Below, piece by piece: positions 30,117 through 39,293 of a stretch of 64,000 bases of DNA (positions within the stretch are counted from its first letter, which is position 1; each line of letters begins with the position of its first letter). This stretch comes from JALYUA01 sp039933215 (GTDB taxonomy: Bacteria; Acidobacteriota; Thermoanaerobaculia; UBA5066; Gp7-AA6), in NCBI GenBank assembly GCA_039933215.1, contig JBDTOO010000003.1, forward strand, positions 42,265 through 106,264. The letters are read 5' to 3'. Position numbers and translations under genes: made by a program. The notes under the pieces are model-generated. The model did not search any database. It saw only the letters and a list, made by a program, of their open reading frames with translations, and was not told the origin of the DNA.

Positions 30117-31025
30117 CTACCCGCCCCAGCGCGCCCGCTTGCCGCGGGCGTCGATGTGGACGAACGGTCCGTGCGCGGACGTCGCCGGGTAGATCCCGAT
30201 TCCGCCGGTGAGCTCCGGGTGGGCTTCTTCGACCGCCTCCGCCGCACGCGCCAGGATGCGTGCGTCCTTGAGGTCGACGCGGCCGTCGCGGTTCAAGTCG
30301 TCCATGCGCCCCCGGTCCCGCGTGTCGGGGTAAACGTCCGCGGCGTCGCCGTACTGGTGGCGCGAGACCGCGGAGCGGCCGCCCGCCCCGACGCCCGGCT
30401 CGTTGTAGTCGGGCGTGCGGAATCCGCTCATCACGAAGAGCCCCGACACCGGGTGCCCCTGGCGCTTCAGCTCCGCGATCGTGAGCTCGAGCTTGTCCAG
30501 AAGGCGCGGCTGCAGGACGAGGTACTTCGGCCAGACGTTCGCCTGGTTCTTGGTCAGGAACTGGCCGAGGGAAAAGTGCTCGGAGACGCGCGTGCGGAAG
30601 TTCTCGGAGGTGACCTGGATGAACCCGCGAGGATTCGCGTAGGCCGGATCGGAAGGATCGCGATGCTCGAACGGCCACTCGCCCATCCGGTATCCGCCGA
30701 TGCTCCCGTTGACCTTCGAGGAGAAGGGCGTCAGGACGATCCAGCGGAGCGCCCCGTAGCCCGCCGCGGCGAACGCCCGGAGCGAGTACACGCCCGGGCG
30801 GCGCGTGACGGCGGGGACCTCGGACGTCGGCACTTCGTCCGGCAGGGTGAACACCGCCAGGAGCTTTCCGGAGCGCCCCGCGAGAGCCGGCAGCGAGCCG
30901 AAGCCGGACGGCGTTCCGCCCAGGCTTCCGAAGAAAACGGCGGAGCAGAGCCCCGCAAGGGCGGCGATCCGGATTCGAGTATTCAAGGAGAAAACCAGTG
31001 TACGGAGGGGTCTGAAGAAGGTCAA
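30117..31025 (-). CDS. M15-family peptidase with EF-hand-like insertion
   Basis: 302 residues with an N-terminal membrane or signal helix (about 19-40). The zinc site pattern SRHQYGDAADV (HxxxxxxD) and HGPFVHIDARG fits the M15A/DUF882-type D-Ala-D-Ala carboxypeptidase family, which trims peptidoglycan stems. Between these motifs is DDLNRDGRVDLKDARIL, a dockerin-type calcium-loop sequence not usual in the fold core. Downstream of the L,D-transpeptidase gene on the same strand, so a joint wall-remodelling role is likely. Confidence 0.75.
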   Translation of the reverse strand: MTFFRPLRTLVFSLNTRIRIAALAGLCSAVFFGSLGGTPSGFGSLPALAGRSGKLLAVFTLPDEVPTSEVPAVTRRPGVYSLRAFAAAGYGALRWIVLTPFSSKVNGSIGGYRMGEWPFEHRDPSDPAYANPRGFIQVTSENFRTRVSEHFSLGQFLTKNQANVWPKYLVLQPRLLDKLELTIAELKRQGHPVSGLFVMSGFRTPDYNEPGVGAGGRSAVSRHQYGDAADVYPDTRDRGRMDDLNRDGRVDLKDARILARAAEAVEEAHPELTGGIGIYPATSAHGPFVHIDARGKRARWGG

Positions 31026-31153
31026 GGCGAACCTCGCGTCCGGGGCCGGTGGCCGTTACGGTTCGGGCCACCGGTGCGGGCAACCCCTGCGGAGACCCGG
31101 GAGAACCGGCGGCCGGGTGCGGCCATTCCCGCCCGAGGGCGAATATCCGCCGC

Positions 31154-32092
31154 CTAGTAAATGATGACCTGGTCTCCGACCTTGCTCATCTCGTAGAGGG
31201 TCTCGAGGTCCTTGTCGGCGAGCCGCACGCACCCGTGCGAGGCGGCACGGCCGAGCTGGTTCACGGCGAGGGTCCCGTGCAGCGCGTAGCCGCCGCCCAG
31301 GTTCAGCCGGTACCGCCCGAGCACCTTGTCGAAGCGCCGCTGAGGGGTCGTCACGGGCGGGATCACGACCGTCTTGCCCGCATGGATGATCTCCCCGGGG
31401 GGAAGCTCGCTCTTCGATCCGTCCGGCGCGACCCGCACCACGGATCCGTTCACGACGGTCAGGACGGCGCGCTTCGGTTTGTCCTTGCCCTGCAGCCAGG
31501 ACCACACGCCGCCCGAGCGGTCGTCCGGGGCGATGGGCGTGCCCGTCGCGGCGTCCACCGCCTCGCCCGCGCGCAGCCGCACCACGGCGCCGCCCTTCTT
31601 CCGCGCCTCCTCGACGTAATGCCAGTCGGGCGGGACCCAGACGGGGTTCTCCTCCTTCGAGCGGATCTTGAACCTCCCGGTGGGCGTCTCGAAGATCATC
31701 GTCCGCCCGTTCTCGACGAGGGTGGTGCCCTTCCCCGTCGAACAGATCGCCTGGAAGACCGTTTTTCCGCCCTGCCGCACGAAGACCCGGTTCTCGGCTG
31801 TCGAGACGATGATGGTCTGCGAGGAGTCGGCGGAGTCGTCCAGGCGCACTTCGGTCTTCTCGACTTTCGAGCGCAGCTCCGAGACCCTCCCCGCCCGCGC
31901 CCCGGTGGCGCTGACGAGATCCCGGTAGCTTCCCTGGAGCCGCGTCGCGATCAGCGCGTCGATCTTGTCGAGCCGGTCCATTCGCCGCGCGTCCCGGATG
32001 TTCTCCGCCTCGGCCGCGACAGCCAGCGCCAGCGCGCCCGCGGCGATCACGAACAGACCCCACGCGCCGAGAAATCCGATCCGGAATTTCAT
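31154..32092 (-). CDS. L,D-transpeptidase (YkuD), catalytically complete
   Basis: 312 residues from ATG 32092, which shares one nt with the stop of the upstream gene. Signal/anchor helix at about 8-27, a coiled-coil-like spacer, then the YkuD domain ending HGTLAVNQLGRAASHGCVRL, with the HGx and SHGCVR motifs and catalytic Cys288. It forms 3-3 peptidoglycan cross-links or attaches proteins to the wall. A longer frame to 32395 exists but overlaps the upstream gene. Confidence 0.88.
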   Translation of the reverse strand: MKFRIGFLGAWGLFVIAAGALALAVAAEAENIRDARRMDRLDKIDALIATRLQGSYRDLVSATGARAGRVSELRSKVEKTEVRLDDSADSSQTIIVSTAENRVFVRQGGKTVFQAICSTGKGTTLVENGRTMIFETPTGRFKIRSKEENPVWVPPDWHYVEEARKKGGAVVRLRAGEAVDAATGTPIAPDDRSGGVWSWLQGKDKPKRAVLTVVNGSVVRVAPDGSKSELPPGEIIHAGKTVVIPPVTTPQRRFDKVLGRYRLNLGGGYALHGTLAVNQLGRAASHGCVRLADKDLETLYEMSKVGDQVIIY

Positions 32093-32874
32093 CAGAACAC
32101 GTACACGCGCGTTCGCGGACCGACGCGTTTCCAGATCGCCGCGAGATCCGCCTCGGGGACCTGGAAGGACCCGGGCTTCACGCCGCGCAGAGGGCTCTCC
32201 GGAGGAGGCGGCGAATGGATCACCGCGTCGCCCGTCAGGACGATGACGAACTTGCCGAGGCCCGACGCGACGCGCGGAAGCGGGCTCGGCGGCTTCACCC
32301 CGTTCATGGCGTACACCCAGGCCGGCACCTTCCAGTCGGCCTCCTGGAGCTTCTCCCGGATCGAGTAGGCGCCGGAGAGCGGGGCGAAGGTCCACCGCTC
32401 GGTGCCGAGCTCGATCGTCCGGCCGGCCCCGGGCTCCGCCGGCGCCTCTCGCACGACGCGGTCGCCGTACTGGAACCGGAGGCGCTTCCTCGCGGTGTCG
32501 AGGACGATGAAGAAGTCCTCGCTGCCGACGCTCTCCGCGTACTTCATCCGCGCGTCCAGGGTGGCGGCGAGGGTCTTCTCGTCCGCCTCCAGATCCGTCA
32601 GGTCGCGGCGGGCCTGCTTGATCTCGAACGGAAGGCCCGCGCTCTGGCGCACCGACGCGGCAAACCTCCCGTCGAGCGACTTGCGCTGCATGGTGGCGCC
32701 GGCGCCGAGAAGCGCCGCGACGGCGAGCAGGACGAGGCTCAGCTTCCAGGAGGGGCGCGTGCGCTTGCGGGGCCTGCGGAAGGCCTGCGTCTTGCGCAGG
32801 AATCCCGTCTTGATCGCGAAGATCCCCGACTGGTCCATCGGGCCGGGCGGACGACCCGGCGGGGCTCCCGTCAT
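32092..32874 (-). CDS. YkuD-fold paralogue with Ser in place of the catalytic Cys
   Basis: 260 residues, membrane anchor at about 44-61, coiled-coil spacer (FEIKQARRDLTDLEADEK) and a C-terminal domain that parallels the downstream transpeptidase. His220 in AVIHSPPPP aligns with HGT, but the SHGCVR motif reads KPGSFQ, with Ser236 exactly 25 residues from the C-terminus, the same distance as Cys288 in the neighbour. It is likely a non-catalytic partner or regulator of the active enzyme. Confidence 0.75.
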   Translation of the reverse strand: MTGAPPGRPPGPMDQSGIFAIKTGFLRKTQAFRRPRKRTRPSWKLSLVLLAVAALLGAGATMQRKSLDGRFAASVRQSAGLPFEIKQARRDLTDLEADEKTLAATLDARMKYAESVGSEDFFIVLDTARKRLRFQYGDRVVREAPAEPGAGRTIELGTERWTFAPLSGAYSIREKLQEADWKVPAWVYAMNGVKPPSPLPRVASGLGKFVIVLTGDAVIHSPPPPESPLRGVKPGSFQVPEADLAAIWKRVGPRTRVYVF

Positions 32875-32914
32875 GGAGTCGCCGGCCTCTCGGATTCGGA
32901 CGGGTTCCGGGCCT

Positions 32915-34594
32915 TCACTTGACGCGGACGAAGTCGCGCGCCGGGCCCGTCGCCGGGATCTCTTCGGGCACGCCCAGGTAGAAGCCCTGCCCGAACGGGA
33001 TCCCCAGCCGGCGGCACTCCTCGAGGTCTTCCGGAGTCTCGATGCCCTCGGCGATGCAGGTCGCGTCGATCCGCCGCGCGAGGTTGACCAGCATCTCGAC
33101 GACGTCGCGCTTGATCGTGTCCGCGTGGAGGCCCGTGATGAGCGTGTTGGCGACCTTGAGGTAGTTCGGGCGAAGCTCGGCGATCGACTGGAGCGACGCG
33201 TAGCCCGAGCCCGCGTCGTCGATCGCGATCCGGAAGCCCTTCTCCCGCAGCGCCGAGAGCGCCTCGCGGAAGACGGGGATGTCGCGGATCGCGGACCGCT
33301 CGGTGACCTCGATGACGACGCGCTGGCGCAGCCGCAACAGGGGCTCGAGCGTCTCCTTCTTCGTGGTCAGGGCCGTGATCGAGTCCGCCTCGCAGTTGAT
33401 GAACAGGTTCCCGCCGGGGCTCGCCATGTAGTGCGCGGCCGCCGACTCGATGCAGAGCTGCTCGAGCTCCCAGGTCGACTCGTGATCGCCCGCGAACTGG
33501 AAGAGCAGCTCGGGGCTCTCGAAGGCGGTGTCCGCGGGCCCGCGCGTCAATGCCTCGTGCCCGTGAAGCGCCATCGTGTTGAGGTCGAAGATCGGCTGGT
33601 AGACGGTCCGAACGCGCCGCTTGCGCAGGATCTCCTGGAAGGCATCGCGCAGGAGAGACTGGCGCTCCTCTTCTTTGGTCGTCGCGATCGCGATCGCCTG
33701 CCGCAAAGCGCGGTAGACGAGCCGTTCGACGCGCATCTGCGGATTCGAATGGATGACCGAGTACCCGACGAAGACGCCGATCCGCTTGTGGATCCGCGAG
33801 CCGAAGGTCTCATCGAGAGACCCGCGAAGCGATTCCTCCACCTGCCGCGCCTTGCGCTGGAGGCGGCTGATGGCGTCGTCCCCCGGCTCCATGCTCGTGA
33901 AGACGTAGAAGTCCGAGCCGCCGGCCCGGTTGACCGCGACGAAGTCTTCCGTCGCGAACACCGTTCCGAGCATCCGCCGGAGCGCCTTGCCGGTGTGCCT
34001 CAGGAGCTGGTCGAAGACCTCCCAGCCGTAGGTCTCCTCGATGTGGCTGTACTGCTCGACGTCGATGAACAGGACGCCGAGGTCGCGGTTGTCGAGGAGC
34101 CGGTCCCGAAGGGCGTCGATGATGATCGGAACGGTCGGAAGCTCGGTGACGCCGTCGAAGAGGAGATTCTTGAACCGCACTTCCTCGTTCTCGGACGGGA
34201 TGTACGGCGGAGCCTCGTCCCCGCGCTCGTCGAGCAGCTTGCGGACGGTCGAAAGCAGCTTGCGCCGCGTGAACGGCTTGGTGATGTAGTCGTCCGCCCC
34301 GACCTGCATGCCGGTAATGAGGTCGCGGATCTCGCTCTTGACCGTGAGCATGGCGATCGGGATCTGGCGCGTCTCGGGGGCATTCTTCAGTGTCGTGCAG
34401 ACTTCCCACCCGGAGAGCTCCGGCATCATCACGTCCAGGAGGATCAGGTCCGGACGGAGCTCCAGGGCCAAGTCGACGCCCTCGCGACCGTTGTGGGCGG
34501 TCATGGCGGAGTAGCCCGCCGACGCGAGAATCGTCTGAACAATCAACAGAATGTCTTCGTCGTCGTCGACGATGAGGACTTTTTCAGCGGCCAT
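32915..34594 (-). CDS. response regulator with degenerate GGDEF and intact EAL domain
   Basis: 559 residues. The REC domain (1-120) has the acidic pocket, Asp54 (LILLDVMMPE) and Lys in TKPFTRR. A GGDEF domain follows whose signature is GGSDF, so cyclic-di-GMP synthesis is unlikely. The EAL domain keeps EAL (HGHEALTRG), the Asn (FINCEA), Glu (EVTERS), DDAGSGY, Lys, AEGIE and GQGFYLG, so phosphodiesterase activity is plausible. Phosphorylation probably tunes c-di-GMP breakdown. No histidine kinase is adjacent. It lies 41 nt upstream of the cell-wall genes on the same strand. Confidence 0.88.
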   Translation of the reverse strand: MAAEKVLIVDDDEDILLIVQTILASAGYSAMTAHNGREGVDLALELRPDLILLDVMMPELSGWEVCTTLKNAPETRQIPIAMLTVKSEIRDLITGMQVGADDYITKPFTRRKLLSTVRKLLDERGDEAPPYIPSENEEVRFKNLLFDGVTELPTVPIIIDALRDRLLDNRDLGVLFIDVEQYSHIEETYGWEVFDQLLRHTGKALRRMLGTVFATEDFVAVNRAGGSDFYVFTSMEPGDDAISRLQRKARQVEESLRGSLDETFGSRIHKRIGVFVGYSVIHSNPQMRVERLVYRALRQAIAIATTKEEERQSLLRDAFQEILRKRRVRTVYQPIFDLNTMALHGHEALTRGPADTAFESPELLFQFAGDHESTWELEQLCIESAAAHYMASPGGNLFINCEADSITALTTKKETLEPLLRLRQRVVIEVTERSAIRDIPVFREALSALREKGFRIAIDDAGSGYASLQSIAELRPNYLKVANTLITGLHADTIKRDVVEMLVNLARRIDATCIAEGIETPEDLEECRRLGIPFGQGFYLGVPEEIPATGPARDFVRVK

Positions 34595-34636
34595 TACGCG
34601 GTTCGAGCTCCGGATGTGGGGGTCGAATGACTCGTT

Positions 34637-35155
34637 TCATAGTACCAGCACCGAGTGGACGGGGGCCCTGGGACCGAGCCGAGCGCGGCCTCCGAGAGCC
34701 GCCAGCTCGATGAAAAAGCTGAGTCCCACGACCTCCGCTCCGAGCTCTCCGGCCAGCCGGAGGCAGGCCTCCGCGGTTCCTCCGGTCGCGAGCACGTCGT
34801 CGGAGATCAGGACTCTTTCTCCGGGGGTGCAGGCGTCGCAGTGGATCTCGAGGGTGTCCTTGCCGTACTCCAGGCCGTAGCTCGCCCGATAGGTCGCGCG
34901 GGGAAGCTTCCCCGGCTTGCGAACCGGGACGAACCCCACCGAGAGTTCCCGCGCGAGGGCCGCGCCGAACATGAAGCCCCGCGCCTCGATGCCGAAGACC
35001 TTTCCCGGCGGATCTCGCCGCCAGGGCTCCGCGAGCGCAGCGACCGCCTCGCGGAAAGCCTCCGGCGAGGCGAGCAGCGGCGTGATGTCGCGGAAGAGGA
35101 TGCCGGGCGTCGGAAAATCGGGCACGTCGCGAACCCACGCGCGGAAATCGTTCAC
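34637..35155 (-). CDS. apt: adenine phosphoribosyltransferase
   Basis: 172 residues, normal for Apt. It salvages adenine with PRPP to AMP. The N-terminal FRAWVRDVPDFPTPGILFRD and the PRPP-binding loop VLISDDVLATGGTAEA are diagnostic. The start is GTG 35155, 4 nt after the acylphosphatase stop, so it is co-transcribed with acyP and pcm. Confidence 0.95.
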   Translation of the reverse strand: MNDFRAWVRDVPDFPTPGILFRDITPLLASPEAFREAVAALAEPWRRDPPGKVFGIEARGFMFGAALARELSVGFVPVRKPGKLPRATYRASYGLEYGKDTLEIHCDACTPGERVLISDDVLATGGTAEACLRLAGELGAEVVGLSFFIELAALGGRARLGPRAPVHSVLVL

Positions 35156-35159
35156 GAGA

Positions 35160-35435
35160 TCAACCCGTGATCTCGAAGACCTGGAATCCCTGCGGCGGCA
35201 GCTCCTCGACCGTCATCTTCGTCACCTTCCCCCCCACCGGACCCTCGCGCAACCGCTCGAGGTAGCGGGCGACGGCGTCCGGCTCCCCTTCGACCGCCGT
35301 CTCGACGCTGCCGTCGGCGACGTTGCGGACCCAGCCCCGCACGCCGGCCTCCCGCGCGGCTCTCTGCGCGAAGGCGCGGAAACCAACGCCCTGTACCCGG
35401 CCGGCGAGCACCGCGCGGCGGGCGGCGGCGCTCAT
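35160..35435 (-). CDS. acyP: acylphosphatase
   Basis: 91 residues with the active-site signature GRVQGVGFRAFAQRAA (Arg20) and GWVRNVADGSVETAVEG containing the catalytic Asn. It hydrolyses acyl phosphates. The ATG overlaps the pcm stop as ATGA. Confidence 0.93.
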   Translation of the reverse strand: MSAAARRAVLAGRVQGVGFRAFAQRAAREAGVRGWVRNVADGSVETAVEGEPDAVARYLERLREGPVGGKVTKMTVEELPPQGFQVFEITG

Positions 35436-36115
35436 CCCGTGACGCCGGCGCGCCCGAACTTGCCGACGAGCGGCACGAAGACGACGACCTCGCCATCCTC
35501 CTGGGCGAAGTCCGTCTTCCGTCGGCGCACGACGCGAACCCGCTGGCGCTCGGGCGGACCGATCGGAACGACCAGCCGCCCTCCGACCGCGAGCTGCGCC
35601 AGGAGAGGCTCCGGAACCTCGTCCGTCCCGGCGGTGACGAGAATCCGGTCGTAGGGAGCCGCCGCCGGATACCCGTACGTCCCGTCGAACGTCTTGACGG
35701 AGACGTTGTGGCATCCGAGCGACCGGAGGAGGCCGGATGCCCGGCGGGCGAGCTCGTCGATGCGTTCGAGCGAGTACACCGTGCGGGCGAGCCGGGAGAG
35801 AACCGCCGTCTGGTACCCCGAGCCGGTTCCGATCTCGAGGACCTTGTGCCCCGCCTCGATTCCAAGCCGCTGGGTCATGATCCCGACCACGTAAGGCTGC
35901 GAGATCGTCTGCGCCTGGCCGATCGGCAGCGAGTGGTCGCCGTAGGACTTGCCTCGGAGGGGCTCCGGCACGAAGAGGTGCCGCGGGATCTCGCGCATCG
36001 CGGCGAGGACTCGGGGGTCGTCGACTCCTCGCGGCGCGACGTACCGATCGACCATTTCCCGGCGAAGAGTCTCCTCGCGCGAAGGCGCGGAGGATCGCGT
36101 CGGGGTGGACGGCAT
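35432..36115 (-). CDS. pcm: protein-L-isoaspartate O-methyltransferase
   Basis: 227 residues from the ATG at 36115. It repairs isoaspartyl residues using SAM. Signatures are SYGDHSLPIGQAQTISQPYV, motif I VLEIGTGSGYQTAVL, and the post-I KTFDGTYGYP. The frame also allows ATG 36124, but a TAAAAT -10 hexamer (36123-36128) covers that codon and ends 7 nt before 36115, favouring a leaderless start there. First gene of pcm-acyP-apt. Confidence 0.93.
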   Translation of the reverse strand: MPSTPTRSSAPSREETLRREMVDRYVAPRGVDDPRVLAAMREIPRHLFVPEPLRGKSYGDHSLPIGQAQTISQPYVVGIMTQRLGIEAGHKVLEIGTGSGYQTAVLSRLARTVYSLERIDELARRASGLLRSLGCHNVSVKTFDGTYGYPAAAPYDRILVTAGTDEVPEPLLAQLAVGGRLVVPIGPPERQRVRVVRRRKTDFAQEDGEVVVFVPLVGKFGRAGVTG

Positions 36116-36212
36116 CTGCCTCATTTTAGGGGGGGTTGCGCCGGAAGAAAAGGAAGGAATTGGCGGGAAGGCCCGTTAGAATATGCGTTCGTCAGAGCGA
36201 CGGGAGGCGCCG

Positions 36213-38270
36213 TTGACCGAGGAACAGACCGCGCAGCTCGACCGGCCGTCGGAGCTCTCCGACGCTTCGCGGGAAGAGCTCAAGAAGTGGTACGCGATGA
36301 TGCATCTCTCTCGCGTGCTCGACGACAAGGCCCCGAACTACCTCAAGCAGGGGCTCGGCTGGAGCTACCACGCACCGTGCGCCGGCCACGACGCGATCCA
36401 GCTCGCTCTCGGCATGACGTTCCGCCCGGGCCGCGACTACCTCTTCCCCTACTACCGCGACCTCGCGACGTGCGTGGCGGCCGGGTTGTCAGCCGAGGAG
36501 ATCCTGTTGAACGGCATGTCCAAGGCGACCGACGTCGCTTCCGGCGGCCGCCACATGTCCAACCACTTCGCGAAGCCCTCGATCGGGATCCAGAACGTGT
36601 CGTCGGCCGTCTCGAACCACGCGCAGCACGCGGCGGGGCTCGGGCGCGCGATCAAGACGTACGGCGGCGACGCCCTCGTTTACTGCTCCGTCGGCGAGTC
36701 GTCCCTCTCGGAGGGCTACTTCTACGAGGCCGTCAACGGCGCCTCGCGGGAGAAGCTCCCCGTCATCTTCGTCGTCCAGGACAACGGATACGGCATCTCG
36801 GTCCCGAAGCAGGACCAGACCGCCAACCCGATCGCCTCCGACAATTTCTCGGGATTCGAGAATCTCCGGATCATCCATTGCGACGGGCTGGACGTGTTCG
36901 CCTCCTTCCGCGCGATGCGCGAAGCGGTGGCGTTTGTCCGCTCCGGCGAAGGCGCGGCGATCGTCCACGCGACGGTCGTTCGCATCCATTCGCACTCGAA
37001 TTCGGATCGCCACGAGCTGTACCGCACCCCCGAGGAGCTCAACTCCGCCCGGCAGGCGGATCCCCTTCCGCGGTTCCGCCGGACCCTCATCGACCACGGC
37101 GTCTTGAGCGCGCAGGAAATCGAGGCGATCGAAGCGCAGAACCAGCAGACCTACGAGGATGCGGCGGACCGCGCCCGCCAGGCGCCCGAGCCCGATCCCG
37201 CGTCCATCTTCGAGTTCGTGACTCCCGAGGCGTGGACGCCGGAGTCGTGGCCCGAGGGGATCCCCGACGGGACCGGCGAGGCGCAGACGCTCGTCCAGGC
37301 GCTGAACGACACGCTCAAGGAAGAGTTCCGCCATAACCCCGACACCTTCATCTGGGGTCAGGACGTCGCTTACCGGGAGAAGGGCGGCGTCTTCAATGTG
37401 ACGAAGGGGATGCAGCAGGAGTTCGGCGCGAAGCGGGTCTTCAACGGACCGATCGCGGAGGACTTCATCCTTGGGACGTCGGACGGCTTCTCGCGGCTCT
37501 CGGACAAAATCCGCGTCGTCGTCGAGGGCGCGGAGTTCGCGGACTACTTCTGGCCCGCCGCGGAACAGATGGTCGAGATGTCCCACGAGTACTGGCGGAC
37601 GAACGGCCAGTACGTTCCGAACGTGACGGTCCGGCTGGCGTCGGGCGGATACATCGGCGGCGGCCTCTACCACTCGCAGAACATCGAGGGGTGGCTGACG
37701 ACGCTGCCGGGCATCCGCGTCGTCTACCCGGCGTTCGCCGACGACGCGGCGGGCCTCCTGCGCACCTCGATCCGATCGCGGGGCATCACGCTCTTCCTCG
37801 AACCGAAGTTCCTCTACAACAACCCGCTCGCCCGGGCGAGCGTGCCGAAGGGGTTCGCCGTGCCGTTCGGGAAGGCGCGCGTCCGGCGCGAGGGGACCGA
37901 CCTCTCGATCCTCGCGTACGGCACGCCGGTCCACTTCGCCCTCGAGGCCGCGGAGGTCCTGGCGAAGGAAGGACGCTCCGTGGAAGTCCTCGACCTGCGC
38001 TCCCTCGTTCCCCTGGACATCGAGGCAGTCCTCGCGTCCGTACGCAAGACGAGTCGAGCGCTCGTCGCCCATGAGGACAAGGTGCACGCCGGTTTCGGCG
38101 GCGAGATCGCGTCGCAGATCCAGGAGGCGGTGTTCCCGTACCTCGACGCGCCGGTCGGACGCGTCGGGTCCACGTTCACGCCCGTCGGGTTCAACCGGAT
38201 TCTCGAGCGCGCGGTGCTGCCGAACGCCGAGAAGGTGACCGAAGCGGCGCGGCGCGTCCTCGCCTACTGA
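36213..38270 (+). CDS. 2-oxoacid dehydrogenase E1, alpha and beta subunits fused
   Basis: 685 residues from TTG 36213 (GGGAGG 5 nt upstream); an ATG at 36183 adds ten residues but follows a TAGAAT immediately and lacks a ribosome site. Residues ~1-330 are the ThDP-binding E1 alpha part (GLGWSYHAPCAGHDAIQLAL; SVGESSLSEGYFYEAVNGA; QDNGYGISVP). Residues ~355-685 are the transketolase-like beta part (GQDVAYREKGGVFNVT; GPIAEDFILGTSDG; AHEDKVHAGFGGEI). It decarboxylates branched-chain or related 2-oxoacids for a multienzyme complex. No E2 or E3 gene is next to it. Substrate preference is inferred from general similarity to the branched-chain type. Confidence 0.88.
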   Translation: MTEEQTAQLDRPSELSDASREELKKWYAMMHLSRVLDDKAPNYLKQGLGWSYHAPCAGHDAIQLALGMTFRPGRDYLFPYYRDLATCVAAGLSAEEILLNGMSKATDVASGGRHMSNHFAKPSIGIQNVSSAVSNHAQHAAGLGRAIKTYGGDALVYCSVGESSLSEGYFYEAVNGASREKLPVIFVVQDNGYGISVPKQDQTANPIASDNFSGFENLRIIHCDGLDVFASFRAMREAVAFVRSGEGAAIVHATVVRIHSHSNSDRHELYRTPEELNSARQADPLPRFRRTLIDHGVLSAQEIEAIEAQNQQTYEDAADRARQAPEPDPASIFEFVTPEAWTPESWPEGIPDGTGEAQTLVQALNDTLKEEFRHNPDTFIWGQDVAYREKGGVFNVTKGMQQEFGAKRVFNGPIAEDFILGTSDGFSRLSDKIRVVVEGAEFADYFWPAAEQMVEMSHEYWRTNGQYVPNVTVRLASGGYIGGGLYHSQNIEGWLTTLPGIRVVYPAFADDAAGLLRTSIRSRGITLFLEPKFLYNNPLARASVPKGFAVPFGKARVRREGTDLSILAYGTPVHFALEAAEVLAKEGRSVEVLDLRSLVPLDIEAVLASVRKTSRALVAHEDKVHAGFGGEIASQIQEAVFPYLDAPVGRVGSTFTPVGFNRILERAVLPNAEKVTEAARRVLAY

Positions 38271-38304
38271 CCCCGCGCGATCCCTGCGCTTCGCCCGACC
38301 GGGG

Positions 38305-39069
38305 CTAATCCACCTCGGAGCCGAGCCGCTTCGCGACGTCCTCGAGCAGCGGCAGCGATCGGTAGTCCGTGAGGTCCAGGTGCAGGGGCGAGAGCGCGAT
38401 CCACTTCTCGGCGATCGCGGAGATGTCCGTCCCCTCCTCGAGCTCCCCGGTCGGGATCGTCGAGCCGATCCAGTAGTAGGGGCGCCCGCGCGGATCCTGC
38501 TTCTCGATCACCGCCTCGCCATAGCGGCGCTTCCCGAGGCGGGTGACGCGCACGCCGCGCGGAGCGCCCGCGGGCACGTTGACGTTGACGAGCGTGCCGG
38601 GGGGAAGGGGCGCTTCCAGAAGCCGCCGGGCGATGCGCACCGCGAAGGACGCCGCGGCGTCGAAGGAGAAGCCCGTCTCGATCTCCTGCGAGATCGCGAC
38701 CGACGGAATCCCGAGGATCGTTCCCTCGAACGCCGCCGATACCGTGCCCGAGTAGGTCACGTCGTCCCCGAGGTTCAGCCCGAGGTTGATTCCGGAGAAG
38801 AGGAGCTTCGGGCGGTCGTTCTTCAGAAGGTGCAGCACGCCCCAGTTGACGCAGTCGGTCGGGGTCCCGTCGACGGACCAGCGGTCGGGGCCGACGAGCT
38901 TCGCGCGCAGCGGGTGCTGCAGCGTGAGGGAATGCCCGGCGGCGCTGCGCTCCTGGTCGGGCGCGACCGTTGAGACGTCTCCAACCTGCGCGAGGGCCTT
39001 CGCGAGCCGCTCGATGCCCTCCGAGAAGATTCCGTCGTCGTTCGTGACGAGGATACGGGGGCGGCTCAC
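38305..39069 (-). CDS. surE: 5'/3'-nucleotidase SurE
   Basis: 254 residues. Metal-binding start ILVTNDDGIFSEGIERL, SDGTPTDC-like segment (VDGTPTDCVNWG) and DDVTYSGTVSAAFEG are diagnostic. It dephosphorylates nucleoside monophosphates in stationary phase or stress. The GTG start overlaps the stop of the PspC-like gene (GTGA). Last gene of queD-pspC-surE. Confidence 0.94.
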   Translation of the reverse strand: MSRPRILVTNDDGIFSEGIERLAKALAQVGDVSTVAPDQERSAAGHSLTLQHPLRAKLVGPDRWSVDGTPTDCVNWGVLHLLKNDRPKLLFSGINLGLNLGDDVTYSGTVSAAFEGTILGIPSVAISQEIETGFSFDAAASFAVRIARRLLEAPLPPGTLVNVNVPAGAPRGVRVTRLGKRRYGEAVIEKQDPRGRPYYWIGSTIPTGELEEGTDISAIAEKWIALSPLHLDLTDYRSLPLLEDVAKRLGSEVD

Positions 39070-39293
39070 GGAGCCGCGGCGTCCGCGCGCGGCATCACGA
39101 ACATCAGGACGATGTAGGCGAGGATCCCCGGGAACGCCGCGGAGACGATCGAGACCAGGACGTACAGGACCCGGACGACCGTCACGTCGACGTCCAGGTA
39201 CTCCGCGAGTCCCCCGCAGATGCCGGCGATCATCTTGTGCCGGCTCGAGCGGACGAGGCGGCGAGGCGCGGAGGTCGGCGGTGCCCCGCTCAC
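39066..39293 (-). CDS. PspC-domain membrane protein
   Basis: 75 residues from GTG 39293, overlapping the queD stop (GTGA). The PspC signature RRLVRSSRHKMIAGICGGLA and EYLDVDVTVVRVLYVL is followed by one transmembrane helix ending in FVMPR. Such proteins belong to phage-shock or membrane-stress systems; no pspA is in view. Confidence 0.85.
   Translation of the reverse strand: MSGAPPTSAPRRLVRSSRHKMIAGICGGLAEYLDVDVTVVRVLYVLVSIVSAAFPGILAYIVLMFVMPRADAAAP

Noticed and set aside
36489..38087. 532-codon frame antisense to the E1 fusion
   Set aside because: Shadow of a well-conserved enzyme.
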